Below, in pieces: positions 35,970 through 45,789 of a stretch of 64,000 nt of DNA. The stretch's first letter is position 1. The number at the start of each line of letters is the position of its first letter. The notes beneath the pieces were generated by a model. The model was not told the DNA's origin and ran no database searches. It saw only the letters and a list, made by a program, of their open reading frames with translations. Source of the DNA: Halobellus sp. LT62 (GTDB lineage Archaea > Halobacteriota > Halobacteria > Halobacteriales > Haloferacaceae); assembly GCF_037031285.1 (NCBI RefSeq), contig NZ_JAYEZO010000002.1, forward strand, positions 310,001 to 374,000. Direction: 5' to 3'. The position numbers and the translations under genes are program-made.

Positions 35970-36077
35970 AGTGTAACAGATGCGCCGCGGGAACTTGGAA
36001 TCGACGGGTGAACGAGACGCGAGACGCGATCGAGCGCGAATCTCGGGCGTCGGCCGTCTCTGAGGGCCCGCAGACGG

Positions 36078-38216
36078 TCACTCGCTGCGCGCGGTGTCGC
36101 CGTCCGCTCTGAGCGACTGGAGCTCGTTCGCCAACACGCCGATCGTCCGGTATCGGTCGGATTTCTCGCGGGCGAGCGCTTTGCGGACGATCCGATCGAG
36201 GCCGGTCGGTAGTTCCGGTCTGCGCTCGCTCGGCGGGCTCGGCGGCTCGCCGTCGACGACGGCACGCATAATCGCGAGCTGGGACCCCGTGTGCGGAGGA
36301 TCTCCGGTAACGACCGTGTACAGGAGGGTGCCGACTTGGTAGACGTCGGTGAGCATATCCGGGCCCCCGAACGCCTCCGGTTCGAACTGCTCGGGAGCCG
36401 CGCACGCGACCGAGAGAGCTTCTATCGTCCCCGTCTGTTCGGCGAGCTTTCGTGAGATCCCCCAATCGGAGAGTTTCGGAACGTCCCACGAGCCGTCGGG
36501 CGTCTCGCGAAACAAGATGTTCTCGGGCTTCAGGTCGAGGTGTGCGATCCCGTAGTTGTGCGCGAGTTCGACCCCGCGACAGAGACACTCGCCGATCCAC
36601 AGCGCCTCGTCTACGGGGAGGCCATCCGGATGTTCGGCCAGTCGGTCGGCGAGACTCCCCCCGTCCATATATTCCATCGCGATCCACGGCAGGTTCTCGC
36701 CCGTGTCGACGACGCCGACGATGTGTTCGGAGTGCTCCCACCGCGGCTTTCCGCGCTCGCGGTCGTCGAGCATCTTCCACGTCTCCGCCTCCTCGATGAA
36801 CGCGTCCACGACCGCGGTATCGAGCGTTTCGTTCTGTTGGAGGGGCTCTTTTACCGCGACTTTCTCCGGGGCGTCTGCCCCCGCAATGTGCGCCTCGCTG
36901 ACGACGGCCTGCCCGCCGCTCCCGATCGGATCTCGGATTTCGAGTTCGTCGTACGAGAGCGACCGACGCGGCGGGCTCGAAACGTCCGTCAGATCCGGTT
37001 CCCGAGACGTCGGCGGGGCGGAGCTGACGGCGTCGCGGGCGTCTCCGGACTCCGTCGCTGACACCGGCGCTTCGCTGTCGGAACGCTCTCCGGCGGCCTC
37101 TCCGTCGGTCGCCGCGGAGGCCGGCTCCGAGCCGATCGCCGTGAGTCCGGGATTCGTGACGAGAAGCCGACCGCTCGCCACCGCGAGCGCCCCACCGAAC
37201 TCGGATTCGAGACCCAGTTGCCACCGGCTTTGGCCCGTACGGGCGTTGATCGCGTGGATCTCCTCAGCGGTGTTGAGAAAAACCGTCTCCCCCACGCAGA
37301 TCGGATCAGAACAGATCTGGAAGTCCTCTTCGCTTCCCCACGACCACTGAATCGAGCCCGTAGACGGACTGTGAGAGCGCAGGACGCCGTCGGTACCGAC
37401 CGTGATGACCGCGTCGTCCGTGATAATCGGGTTAAAGTACGAGCCGCCGTGGGTGCTGTACCACTGTTTCTCTCCGGTGGATGCGTCGAACGCGCAGAAG
37501 TCTCCCTCGAAATCACCGAGGTAGACGGCTCCGTTGCCGACGGCCGGAGTGTGATAGTCTCCCTCATGGTCGGTGTTCAGCCACGCGATGTCGCCGGACC
37601 CGCGATCGAACGCGTAGAGGCCGTCCATCGTGTTGGCATACACCCGCCGCTCGTCCGCCGCCAGCGAGGTTTCTTCGATGGGCACAACGTCCGTGTGTTC
37701 CCAAGACTGCGTCCCGGTGTCGGTGTCGATGGCGACGATCCCGACATCGTCTGCGGTCTGCACAGAGGCAAAGAGCGTCCCTTGAGAGACGATCGGGTAG
37801 GTCAGCCGCCGGACTGCGGACTCGTTGCGCCAGCGAAGCGATCCGCTTACCCCGTCGACGGCGATGATCTGTTCACCGGTGCCTGCGAACACGGCGTCGC
37901 CGTCGGTGGCGAGACTCGTGACCGACTCGTCGGCCTCGTACGTCCAGCGCACGTCATCGGTTCGGAGATCGACGGCCGTCACACCGAATTTGTCGTCGTC
38001 TCCGTTCCAGCCTGCGTCCGCCGCGCTCCCGAAGTACACGGTTTCCGTCGCCGCAACGACGGGCTGGTCGGCGGTCGACGACTGCCCGTGGATCTCCCAC
38101 GCAACTTCGGGTTCGATGGAGGCCTCGTCGCCCGATCGATACCCGGAATTACGAGCGTCAAAACCGCGATTGGGCCAATCGGTGCGTGCGTCGCTTCCCG
38201 GTTGTGTCCCCGTCAC
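36078..38216 (-). CDS. PQQ-type beta-propeller fused to a Ser/Thr protein kinase
   Basis: A 712-residue fusion. Residues ~20-365 are PQQ/BamB-like repeats (VYFGSAADAGWNGDDD, VYANTMDGLYAFDRGSGDIAW, VYLGDFEGDFCAFDASTGEKQW). An acidic linker (~365-420) leads to a eukaryotic-type kinase domain: Gly loop DPIGSGGQAVVSE, ATP-binding Lys in KVAVKEP, catalytic HLDLKPENILF (~560), metal-binding DWG in place of DFG (~584), and APEQFEPEAF for APE. All key residues are present, so it is likely active. There is no signal peptide. The propeller at the N terminus of a kinase is the reverse of the common bacterial order. Confidence 0.87.
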   Translation of the reverse strand: MTGTQPGSDARTDWPNRGFDARNSGYRSGDEASIEPEVAWEIHGQSSTADQPVVAATETVYFGSAADAGWNGDDDKFGVTAVDLRTDDVRWTYEADESVTSLATDGDAVFAGTGEQIIAVDGVSGSLRWRNESAVRRLTYPIVSQGTLFASVQTADDVGIVAIDTDTGTQSWEHTDVVPIEETSLAADERRVYANTMDGLYAFDRGSGDIAWLNTDHEGDYHTPAVGNGAVYLGDFEGDFCAFDASTGEKQWYSTHGGSYFNPIITDDAVITVGTDGVLRSHSPSTGSIQWSWGSEEDFQICSDPICVGETVFLNTAEEIHAINARTGQSRWQLGLESEFGGALAVASGRLLVTNPGLTAIGSEPASAATDGEAAGERSDSEAPVSATESGDARDAVSSAPPTSREPDLTDVSSPPRRSLSYDELEIRDPIGSGGQAVVSEAHIAGADAPEKVAVKEPLQQNETLDTAVVDAFIEEAETWKMLDDRERGKPRWEHSEHIVGVVDTGENLPWIAMEYMDGGSLADRLAEHPDGLPVDEALWIGECLCRGVELAHNYGIAHLDLKPENILFRETPDGSWDVPKLSDWGISRKLAEQTGTIEALSVACAAPEQFEPEAFGGPDMLTDVYQVGTLLYTVVTGDPPHTGSQLAIMRAVVDGEPPSPPSERRPELPTGLDRIVRKALAREKSDRYRTIGVLANELQSLRADGDTARSE

Positions 38217-38297
38217 ACGAACCGGGTCACTCCACGCGACAATATGTGTTTTGCCGTCGTAATTCTCACCGACAACCCGCGCTTTTCGGGCTTCCGC

Positions 38298-41246
<2,949 letters not shown>

Positions 41247-41348
41247 CTACGGACGCGTACGGAGAGCGGAGAGGAAAGTTCGTCGGTTCCGGCGTCTACG
41301 ACTCGCCGTTGGCATTCCGTGGCTGCCCGCGCGGATCCGTCGGCGGGC

Positions 41349-41702
41349 TCAGTTCAGTTTCTCTCGGGAGACGCCGACGCCGGTCGGCGCGATGATGATC
41401 TGATCGTCGCCCTTCTGGGCGATGTCGCCGTCGACCTCTTGGGCCACCTGTCGGAGGTCGTCGATGATGTGCTCCATCGTGCTGTCGCTCGTCGTGTGTC
41501 GCGTGATGTCCGCGATGACCAAGTCGCCGTCGTAGACGGCGTCTTTGATAGCGATGACATCCTGCTGGCCGCCGATCGTCGCGATCTTGACGCTCATTCC
41601 GGCCTCACCGCGGGCGGATTCGACGCCCTCGATGTCGAGATCGAGGTACTCGTCGGTCGAATGCTGTCCGCCCCCGCTGATGATCTTGCTCATAATCCCC
41701 AT
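41349..41702 (-). CDS. sepF: archaeal SepF cell-division protein
   Basis: A 117-residue protein that anchors FtsZ to the membrane at the division site. The amphipathic membrane-targeting helix is the N-terminal [11 protein letters not shown], followed by a short linker and the SepF core ([72 protein letters not shown] in segments). The start at ATG 41702 restores that targeting helix; the longer frame would bury it. It precedes uvrA on the same strand by about 100 bp. Confidence 0.93.
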   Translation of the reverse strand: MGIMSKIISGGGQHSTDEYLDLDIEGVESARGEAGMSVKIATIGGQQDVIAIKDAVYDGDLVIADITRHTTSDSTMEHIIDDLRQVAQEVDGDIAQKGDDQIIIAPTGVGVSREKLN

Positions 41703-41784
41703 AGCACTCTCAAACGGCAGTAACACGTTAGTTCTTACGTCAGACGATCGTCTGACGGCAGCGGCTCTGCGATTGGGTCCGGCG

Positions 41785-42264
41785 TCAGACCGCGAACTCG
41801 AAGAGTTCGTCGCCGACGTGGTGGATCGACTCGACGACTTTCCCCGAATCGCCGGTCATCTCGTCGCCGTCGACGAGCGCGCGGCCGATCGCGAGCATCT
41901 TCCCGTGGGTCTCCTCGGCGATAGTGACGAGATCGCCCGCTGCGATCCCCCCGTCGGCCTCGACGATTCCCGGCCGCATCACGTCCGCGCCGTCGCTGAC
42001 GAACGAGATGGCCCCCGCGTCGACGGTGACGATTCCCCTACTGGGCTCGTGTCGGTTCGCGCCTTGGACGGTTAGAAAGGCCTCCTCGTCGAACTGCACG
42101 ACGTCGGGTTCGCCGTCGACGAGGACGACGTCGAACGGCTCGCCGGCGAGTTCGACCATCTCGTAGGCGTCGCCCCCGAGCGCGACGCCCGTCTTCGACT
42201 CGATTGCGGCCTCCAGTTCGTCGATCTCGTCGGCTCGGAGGTGATGGCGGGATTTGACCTGCAT
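41785..42264 (-). CDS. PUA-domain RNA-binding protein
   Basis: A 159-residue protein. The C-terminal ~80 residues are a PUA domain (VTVDAGAISFVSDGADVMRPGIVEADGGIAAGDLVTIAEETHGKMLAIGRAL), the fold that many rRNA/tRNA-modifying and translation factors use to bind RNA. The N-terminal half (MQVKSRHHLRADEIDELEAAIESKTG) resembles the MCT-1/Tma20-like pre-PUA domain, so a translation or ribosome role is plausible. ATG 42264 was used; a GTG four codons upstream is also in frame. Confidence 0.85.
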   Translation of the reverse strand: MQVKSRHHLRADEIDELEAAIESKTGVALGGDAYEMVELAGEPFDVVLVDGEPDVVQFDEEAFLTVQGANRHEPSRGIVTVDAGAISFVSDGADVMRPGIVEADGGIAAGDLVTIAEETHGKMLAIGRALVDGDEMTGDSGKVVESIHHVGDELFEFAV

Positions 42265-42415
42265 ATCGATCCGCACGACGCGCCGGCCGATAAAAGGCGC
42301 GACACCGAGTGCGCGCCCGCGGTCGGTTTCCCCGGCGTGTCGCTTCCCCGCTCGCAGCTACGCAGTCACGTCCCCGCAGACAAACGCTAAGTGGCGGCGG
42401 CGCTTGCGTCTCTGT

Positions 42416-42823
42416 ATGTGGCGTCCCCGGGACGATCGGGACGGAACGACGGTGGTTTGCATCGCTTGTGGCGCGTCGCTCCCGCGCTCGGACACGCGCG
42501 AGTACGACAAGCACGGCAACCGCTGGGAGCGACACGGAAAGTCCTTCGAGCACCTCTGTAAGGAGTGCTACCGCGAGCTCTGCCACCAGCCGCGCGGCGA
42601 ACTCGAAGCGCTCCTGATCGATGTCGAGGACGAACTCCGCCCCGGGCCGTCCGTCGATCGACAGACGGTCTCCGAGGCCGATGCCGAAGCGCACGGTGAC
42701 GCGGACAGTGATACCGATTCCGAGGGCGTATCGACGTCGCAGGCGGCTTTCCTCTCGACGTATCTCGAAGTCGTCGAAGCGCGCTACGGTTCGATAGAAG
42801 AGTCCGAACGGGACTCCGAGTGA
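42416..42823 (+). CDS. small zinc-finger protein (DUF7562-like)
   Basis: A 135-residue protein. Two CxxC pairs (VVCIACGASLPRSDTREYDKHGN and HLCKECYRELCHQ) form one zinc site in the first 60 residues. The rest is acidic and ends in a helix (AFLSTYLEVVEARYGSIEESE). It resembles a haloarchaeal family I associate with DUF7562, at low certainty. Its last ~40 bp overlap the 3' end of the gene on the other strand. Divergent from the PUA gene. Confidence 0.7.
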   Translation: MWRPRDDRDGTTVVCIACGASLPRSDTREYDKHGNRWERHGKSFEHLCKECYRELCHQPRGELEALLIDVEDELRPGPSVDRQTVSEADAEAHGDADSDTDSEGVSTSQAAFLSTYLEVVEARYGSIEESERDSE

Positions 42824-43302
42824 CCGACGACGACCGCTTCGCGGATTTCTAACGCCGTCTCGAACTCCTCGCGCCGTCCGGCGCTCGCCCCGAGCCGTCG
42901 GAGCTGCTGGGCGTGCGCCCGACGGAGGGCGTCGATCTCGCGGTCGGGGAGACCGAGCTCCGCGGCGACGTCGGCCCAATGGCCCTCCGGAACGAGGAAG
43001 ACGTCGCGGTCGTCGTCGACGAACGCGCGCTCGTAGGAGCGTCGGTACGTGTCGAGTTGGGGACCGAGATGCGCTTGGACCGCTCGGAGTAGCGGGGCGA
43101 GTCGCTCGGGTGCGACGCTGGCGGTCGCGCCCGTGTACAGCAGGACGTCGCCGTCTAACGGGAGTTCGACGTCGGCGGCGTCGCTCTCGACATCGTCGCT
43201 CTCGGCGTTATCGACCGCGCCGTCGCCGACCTCGCGGTCGCTGACCTCGCTTTCGTCGACTCCGTCGCCTTCATCGCGGCCGTTTCTCGGCACCTCAGCC
43301 AC
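42784..43302 (-). CDS. hypothetical acidic haloarchaeal protein
   Basis: A 172-residue protein that I do not recognise. The first 45 residues are low-complexity and acidic. The remainder looks folded: DVLLYTGATASVAPERLAPLLRAVQAHLG, then SYERAFVDDDRDVFLVPEGHWADVAAELGLPDREIDALRRAHAQQLRRLG. Its start overlaps the end of the upstream gene by 8 bp (43295-43302), so it is probably co-translated with the SAMP-like gene pair. Its 3' end overlaps the zinc-finger gene convergently. Confidence 0.65.
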   Translation of the reverse strand: MAEVPRNGRDEGDGVDESEVSDREVGDGAVDNAESDDVESDAADVELPLDGDVLLYTGATASVAPERLAPLLRAVQAHLGPQLDTYRRSYERAFVDDDRDVFLVPEGHWADVAAELGLPDREIDALRRAHAQQLRRLGASAGRREEFETALEIREAVVVGHSESRSDSSIEP

Positions 43303-43573
43303 CGGCGCGCATCGCCTTCTGTGAGAACCGCTCGATCAGCCCGTCCAAGGCGTCGGGGTCGCCCTCGAAAACGACCGTTACCTCCGTGAGTTTCAGCGTC
43401 GGACCGATCGACACCTTCTCGGCGGACAGCGAAGCCGTCCACTCGTCGCTCTCGACGCGCTCGTCGTCGACGACCTCGCCGCCGAGCTTTTCGAGGTAGT
43501 GACGGGCTAACCTGAGTGAGATCCCTCGGTAGGACTTCTCTCTGGTCTCTTTGGTCTCGCTGGATTCGCTCAC
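43295..43573 (-). CDS. small protein coupled to SAMP3-like gene, ends in Gly-Gly
   Basis: A 92-residue protein I cannot name. After a charged N terminus it reads RGISLRLARHYLEKLGGEVVDDERVESDEWTASLSAEKVSIG and then PTLKLTEVTVVFEGDPDALDGLIERFSQKAMRAGG, a pattern consistent with a small alpha/beta fold. It ends in an exposed Gly-Gly. The GTG start overlaps the TGA of the ubiquitin-like gene (GTGA), which indicates translational coupling and a shared role. Alternatively a MoaE-unrelated molybdopterin accessory; evidence does not decide. Confidence 0.7.
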   Translation of the reverse strand: MSESSETKETREKSYRGISLRLARHYLEKLGGEVVDDERVESDEWTASLSAEKVSIGPTLKLTEVTVVFEGDPDALDGLIERFSQKAMRAGG

Positions 43574-43926
43574 GATGTGCTCTCCTTCGACGCACGCGCG
43601 GTCGGGATGCTCGTCGACCCGTCCGCGGCGGTCGACTCGCACCCGTCCGCCGACCCGCCCGCGACGGGCGGGAAGATGCTCAGTGTGTCGTCGGGTTCGA
43701 TCGGCGTGTCGACGCCCCGTTCGTGCTCGACGTCGCGCCCGTTCAGGAGGACGTTCACCTGCGGTCGGACCGCGCCGTCGTCGAGGATTTCGCCGGCCAG
43801 CCCCTCGAACTCGGATTCAAGCGTGACGAGGACGTCGCCGACGGTCTCGGCGTCGTACTCGCGGGTGATCGTCTTCGTCCCCACCGCCTCGCGAAACGTG
43901 GCGAAGAACCGCAGTTGAAACGACAT
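43570..43926 (-). CDS. SAMP3-like ubiquitin-like modifier/MoaD-family protein with C-terminal tail
   Basis: A 118-residue beta-grasp protein. LRFFATFREAVGTKTI and the ending TLSIFPPVAGG match archaeal SAMP3/MoaD proteins, which are conjugated to lysines or carry sulfur after activation of a terminal Gly-Gly. Here Gly90-Gly91 is not terminal: 27 more residues follow (SADGCESTAADG to ASKESTS). A JAMM-type protease would have to remove them first. The stop codon overlaps the next gene's GTG, so the tail is not an artefact of a missed stop nearby. Start ATG 43926. Confidence 0.85.
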   Translation of the reverse strand: MSFQLRFFATFREAVGTKTITREYDAETVGDVLVTLESEFEGLAGEILDDGAVRPQVNVLLNGRDVEHERGVDTPIEPDDTLSIFPPVAGGSADGCESTAADGSTSIPTARASKESTS

Positions 43927-44024
43927 ACCCGATGCTGGGGCGCAGCGGGCAAAAAAGGTGCGCGCCTGTGCGATGTCGCTACCGCTGTCGCTGTTTCGAT
44001 GTGTGCGCTGTCGTCGACGGGTTA

Positions 44025-44104
44025 TAGTAGCGTTTGCAGGTCTTCACTCACTCGATCGCACGACTGCGTGCGATCGGATGGGAAATCAGTTGCAAACGCT
44101 ACTG
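44025..44104 (-). repeat. palindromic element family B, copy 2
   Basis: An ~80-bp near-perfect palindrome. The outer arms GTAGCGTTTGCA (44027-44038) and TGCAAACGCTAC (44091-44102) match exactly, and the inner hairpin is CGATCGCACG/CGTGCGATCG (44053-44062 with 44067-44076) with loop ACTG. It ends 3 bp before the stop codon of the gene at 44108-44518 and is oriented toward that gene as copy 1 is toward its own. It fills most of the gap before the SAMP-like gene. Confidence 0.85.
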
Positions 44105-44107
44105 TAG

Positions 44108-44518
44108 CTACCGGCCGCCGAACCTGATGCCGTCCTCGACGAGTCGATAGTTGCGCTCGCGGTCGATATGGGTCGCGAGCCACTCGTGCTCGTAGATCTG
44201 CGCGATCAGCTCCGCGTAGAGGTTCCGCCACGCGATGGCGTAGATCGGCGACTGCCCCCACGCGCGGAGTTCGGGGATGAACCCGTCGTACGTCTCCATC
44301 CGCTCTTCGAGGTGTTCGACGGCGTCGACGGCGTACCCCGCCGCCTCGCCGTCCGATTCGGCCGACTCGAACGCGTCTTCGAGACTCCCTTCCAGCCCCG
44401 CGACGGCCGTCTTCATGTCCGCCGCGGCGCTGTCGCCGTCCGCGGGGAGCGATTCGAGCACCCCTTTCGGGACGCCGAGCGAGAACTCGTGGTCCGTTCC
44501 AGACGCCTTGTCTGTCAT
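44108..44518 (-). CDS. conserved hypothetical soluble protein
   Basis: A 136-residue acidic protein I do not recognise. It is helix-rich: AAADMKTAVAGLEGSLEDAFESAESDGEAAGYAVDAVEHLEERMETYDGFIPEL, then a Trp/Tyr-rich part (AWGQSPIYAIAWRNLYAELIAQIYEHEWLATHIDRERNYRLV). No metal or nucleotide motif is seen. The ATG at 44518 is preferred since upstream residues come from sequence that overlaps the nitrilase gene. Its 3' end abuts a family B palindrome that may serve as its terminator. Confidence 0.65.
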   Translation of the reverse strand: MTDKASGTDHEFSLGVPKGVLESLPADGDSAAADMKTAVAGLEGSLEDAFESAESDGEAAGYAVDAVEHLEERMETYDGFIPELRAWGQSPIYAIAWRNLYAELIAQIYEHEWLATHIDRERNYRLVEDGIRFGGR

Positions 44519-44594
44519 AGGTTCACCGAGGGTCCACGGGGTGAAAAAGTCGCCGTCGGCGGGCGGGTCGGCGCGCGATGGGATTTCTCGGGAC

Positions 44595-45359
44595 TCAATC
44601 GCCGAAGATCCCGACGAGCTCTCGTTGTGCAGCGACCACCTCCGGATCCAACTCGGCAACGAGATCGTCCTCCCGGCGATCTAACGCGGCGTGAACGCCG
44701 CCGTCAGGGCGTGCGACGAGCGACCGCCCGGCGTATTCGACGGAATCGGCGTCCGGGAGGTCGCGGCGGCCTGTTCGCCCCGCGCCGACGACCCAGCGGA
44801 CGCCGTCGAGCGCCCGGGCGCGGAGCAGCAGCGTCCAGTTCTCGCTGTAGGTCGCGGGCCACGCGCCCGGGACGAACAGCGCGTCGACCCGCTCGCGGGT
44901 GAACGCGGCGCTGTCTGCGACGAAGTTGAGATCGTAGCAGGTGAGCAGTCCGGTTCGTCCGGCGGGCGTGTCGACGACGACGCGCCTCTCGCCGGGTTCG
45001 AGGACCTCCCGTTCTCCCGACCACAGGTGTCGCTTCCGGTAGCACGACGGCTCGCCGTCGGGCGGAACGTACGCCGTCGCGTTGTACAGCGTGCCATCGG
45101 ACCGCTCGACGAACCCGACGAGCAGCGCGGTTTCGGTCTCGTCTGCGAGCGTCCCGAGCCGTCGGAGCACCGCCCCGTCTCGCCGGAGTGCGACCTCGGC
45201 GATTCGGTCGTCGGCGACGAAGCCGGTGAGCGCGTGCTCGGGGAAGAGCGCGACGTCGACGTCTTCTGAGAGTCCGCGAAGGCGTGTCGTCACAGCGTCG
45301 AGGTTGGCGTCGACGTCGAGGTCGTCGACCGCGAGCTGGCAGGCCGCGACGGTGGTCAT
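44595..45359 (-). CDS. carbon-nitrogen hydrolase (nitrilase superfamily)
   Basis: A 254-residue amidohydrolase with the complete Glu-Lys-Cys triad: Glu41 in LFPEHALTGF, Lys109 in CYRKRHLW, and Cys141 in GLLTCYDLNF. The last motif normally continues with an Arg/Pro-rich turn; here it reads VADSAAFTRERVDALFVPGAW, which is within family variation. Substrates of the superfamily are amides and carbamoyl compounds; none can be assigned here. Start ATG 45359 gives MTTVAACQLAV, the normal first strand. Confidence 0.92.
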   Translation of the reverse strand: MTTVAACQLAVDDLDVDANLDAVTTRLRGLSEDVDVALFPEHALTGFVADDRIAEVALRRDGAVLRRLGTLADETETALLVGFVERSDGTLYNATAYVPPDGEPSCYRKRHLWSGEREVLEPGERRVVVDTPAGRTGLLTCYDLNFVADSAAFTRERVDALFVPGAWPATYSENWTLLLRARALDGVRWVVGAGRTGRRDLPDADSVEYAGRSLVARPDGGVHAALDRREDDLVAELDPEVVAAQRELVGIFGD

Positions 45360-45503
45360 ACCGACTCTTCTGACAGACAAGCACAAACATCCTCGGATGC
45401 GGTTTCGTCTTCGACGAGTGTGATCGACCTGACGCTCGCAACGACGGTTTGTCGCCGCCTAACGAAATACGCTGACGCCGTGCCGTACCGTGTTCAGGTC
45501 TCG

Positions 45504-45764
45504 ATGGTCCCCGCATCCCGCCTTCCGACGCACGATCGATTTCGCCGCTTCATCGCGTGGTACACCGTTATCCTCGGCGGCTTCTCGACGCTGCTTCTGG
45601 GCAGCGTGATCCTGATCGCCTACGTCTTCGACGGCAATCTGTCTCTCTACATCGACAAATTCGGTGAAGCGGGCCTCGAGGTCGCGCTCTTCGCGATCGT
45701 CTGCGGGACGGTCCCGTTCGGTCTCTACGTCCTTGACGACTTTCTCCGTACACGCGAGCCGTGA
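45504..45764 (+). CDS. small two-helix membrane protein
   Basis: An 86-residue protein I do not recognise. It has two hydrophobic helices (about residues 17-39 and 52-72) joined by a short loop (DGNLSLYIDKFGEAG) and ends in a basic DDFLRTREP. Such a layout is common among haloarchaeal membrane proteins of unknown role. ATG 45504 was chosen; a longer form from an upstream GTG or ATG is possible but adds unlike sequence. Convergent with arcS, 25 bp apart. Confidence 0.55.
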   Translation: MVPASRLPTHDRFRRFIAWYTVILGGFSTLLLGSVILIAYVFDGNLSLYIDKFGEAGLEVALFAIVCGTVPFGLYVLDDFLRTREP

Positions 45765-45789
45765 ACCGGACGAGCTCGCATTCGAGCGA

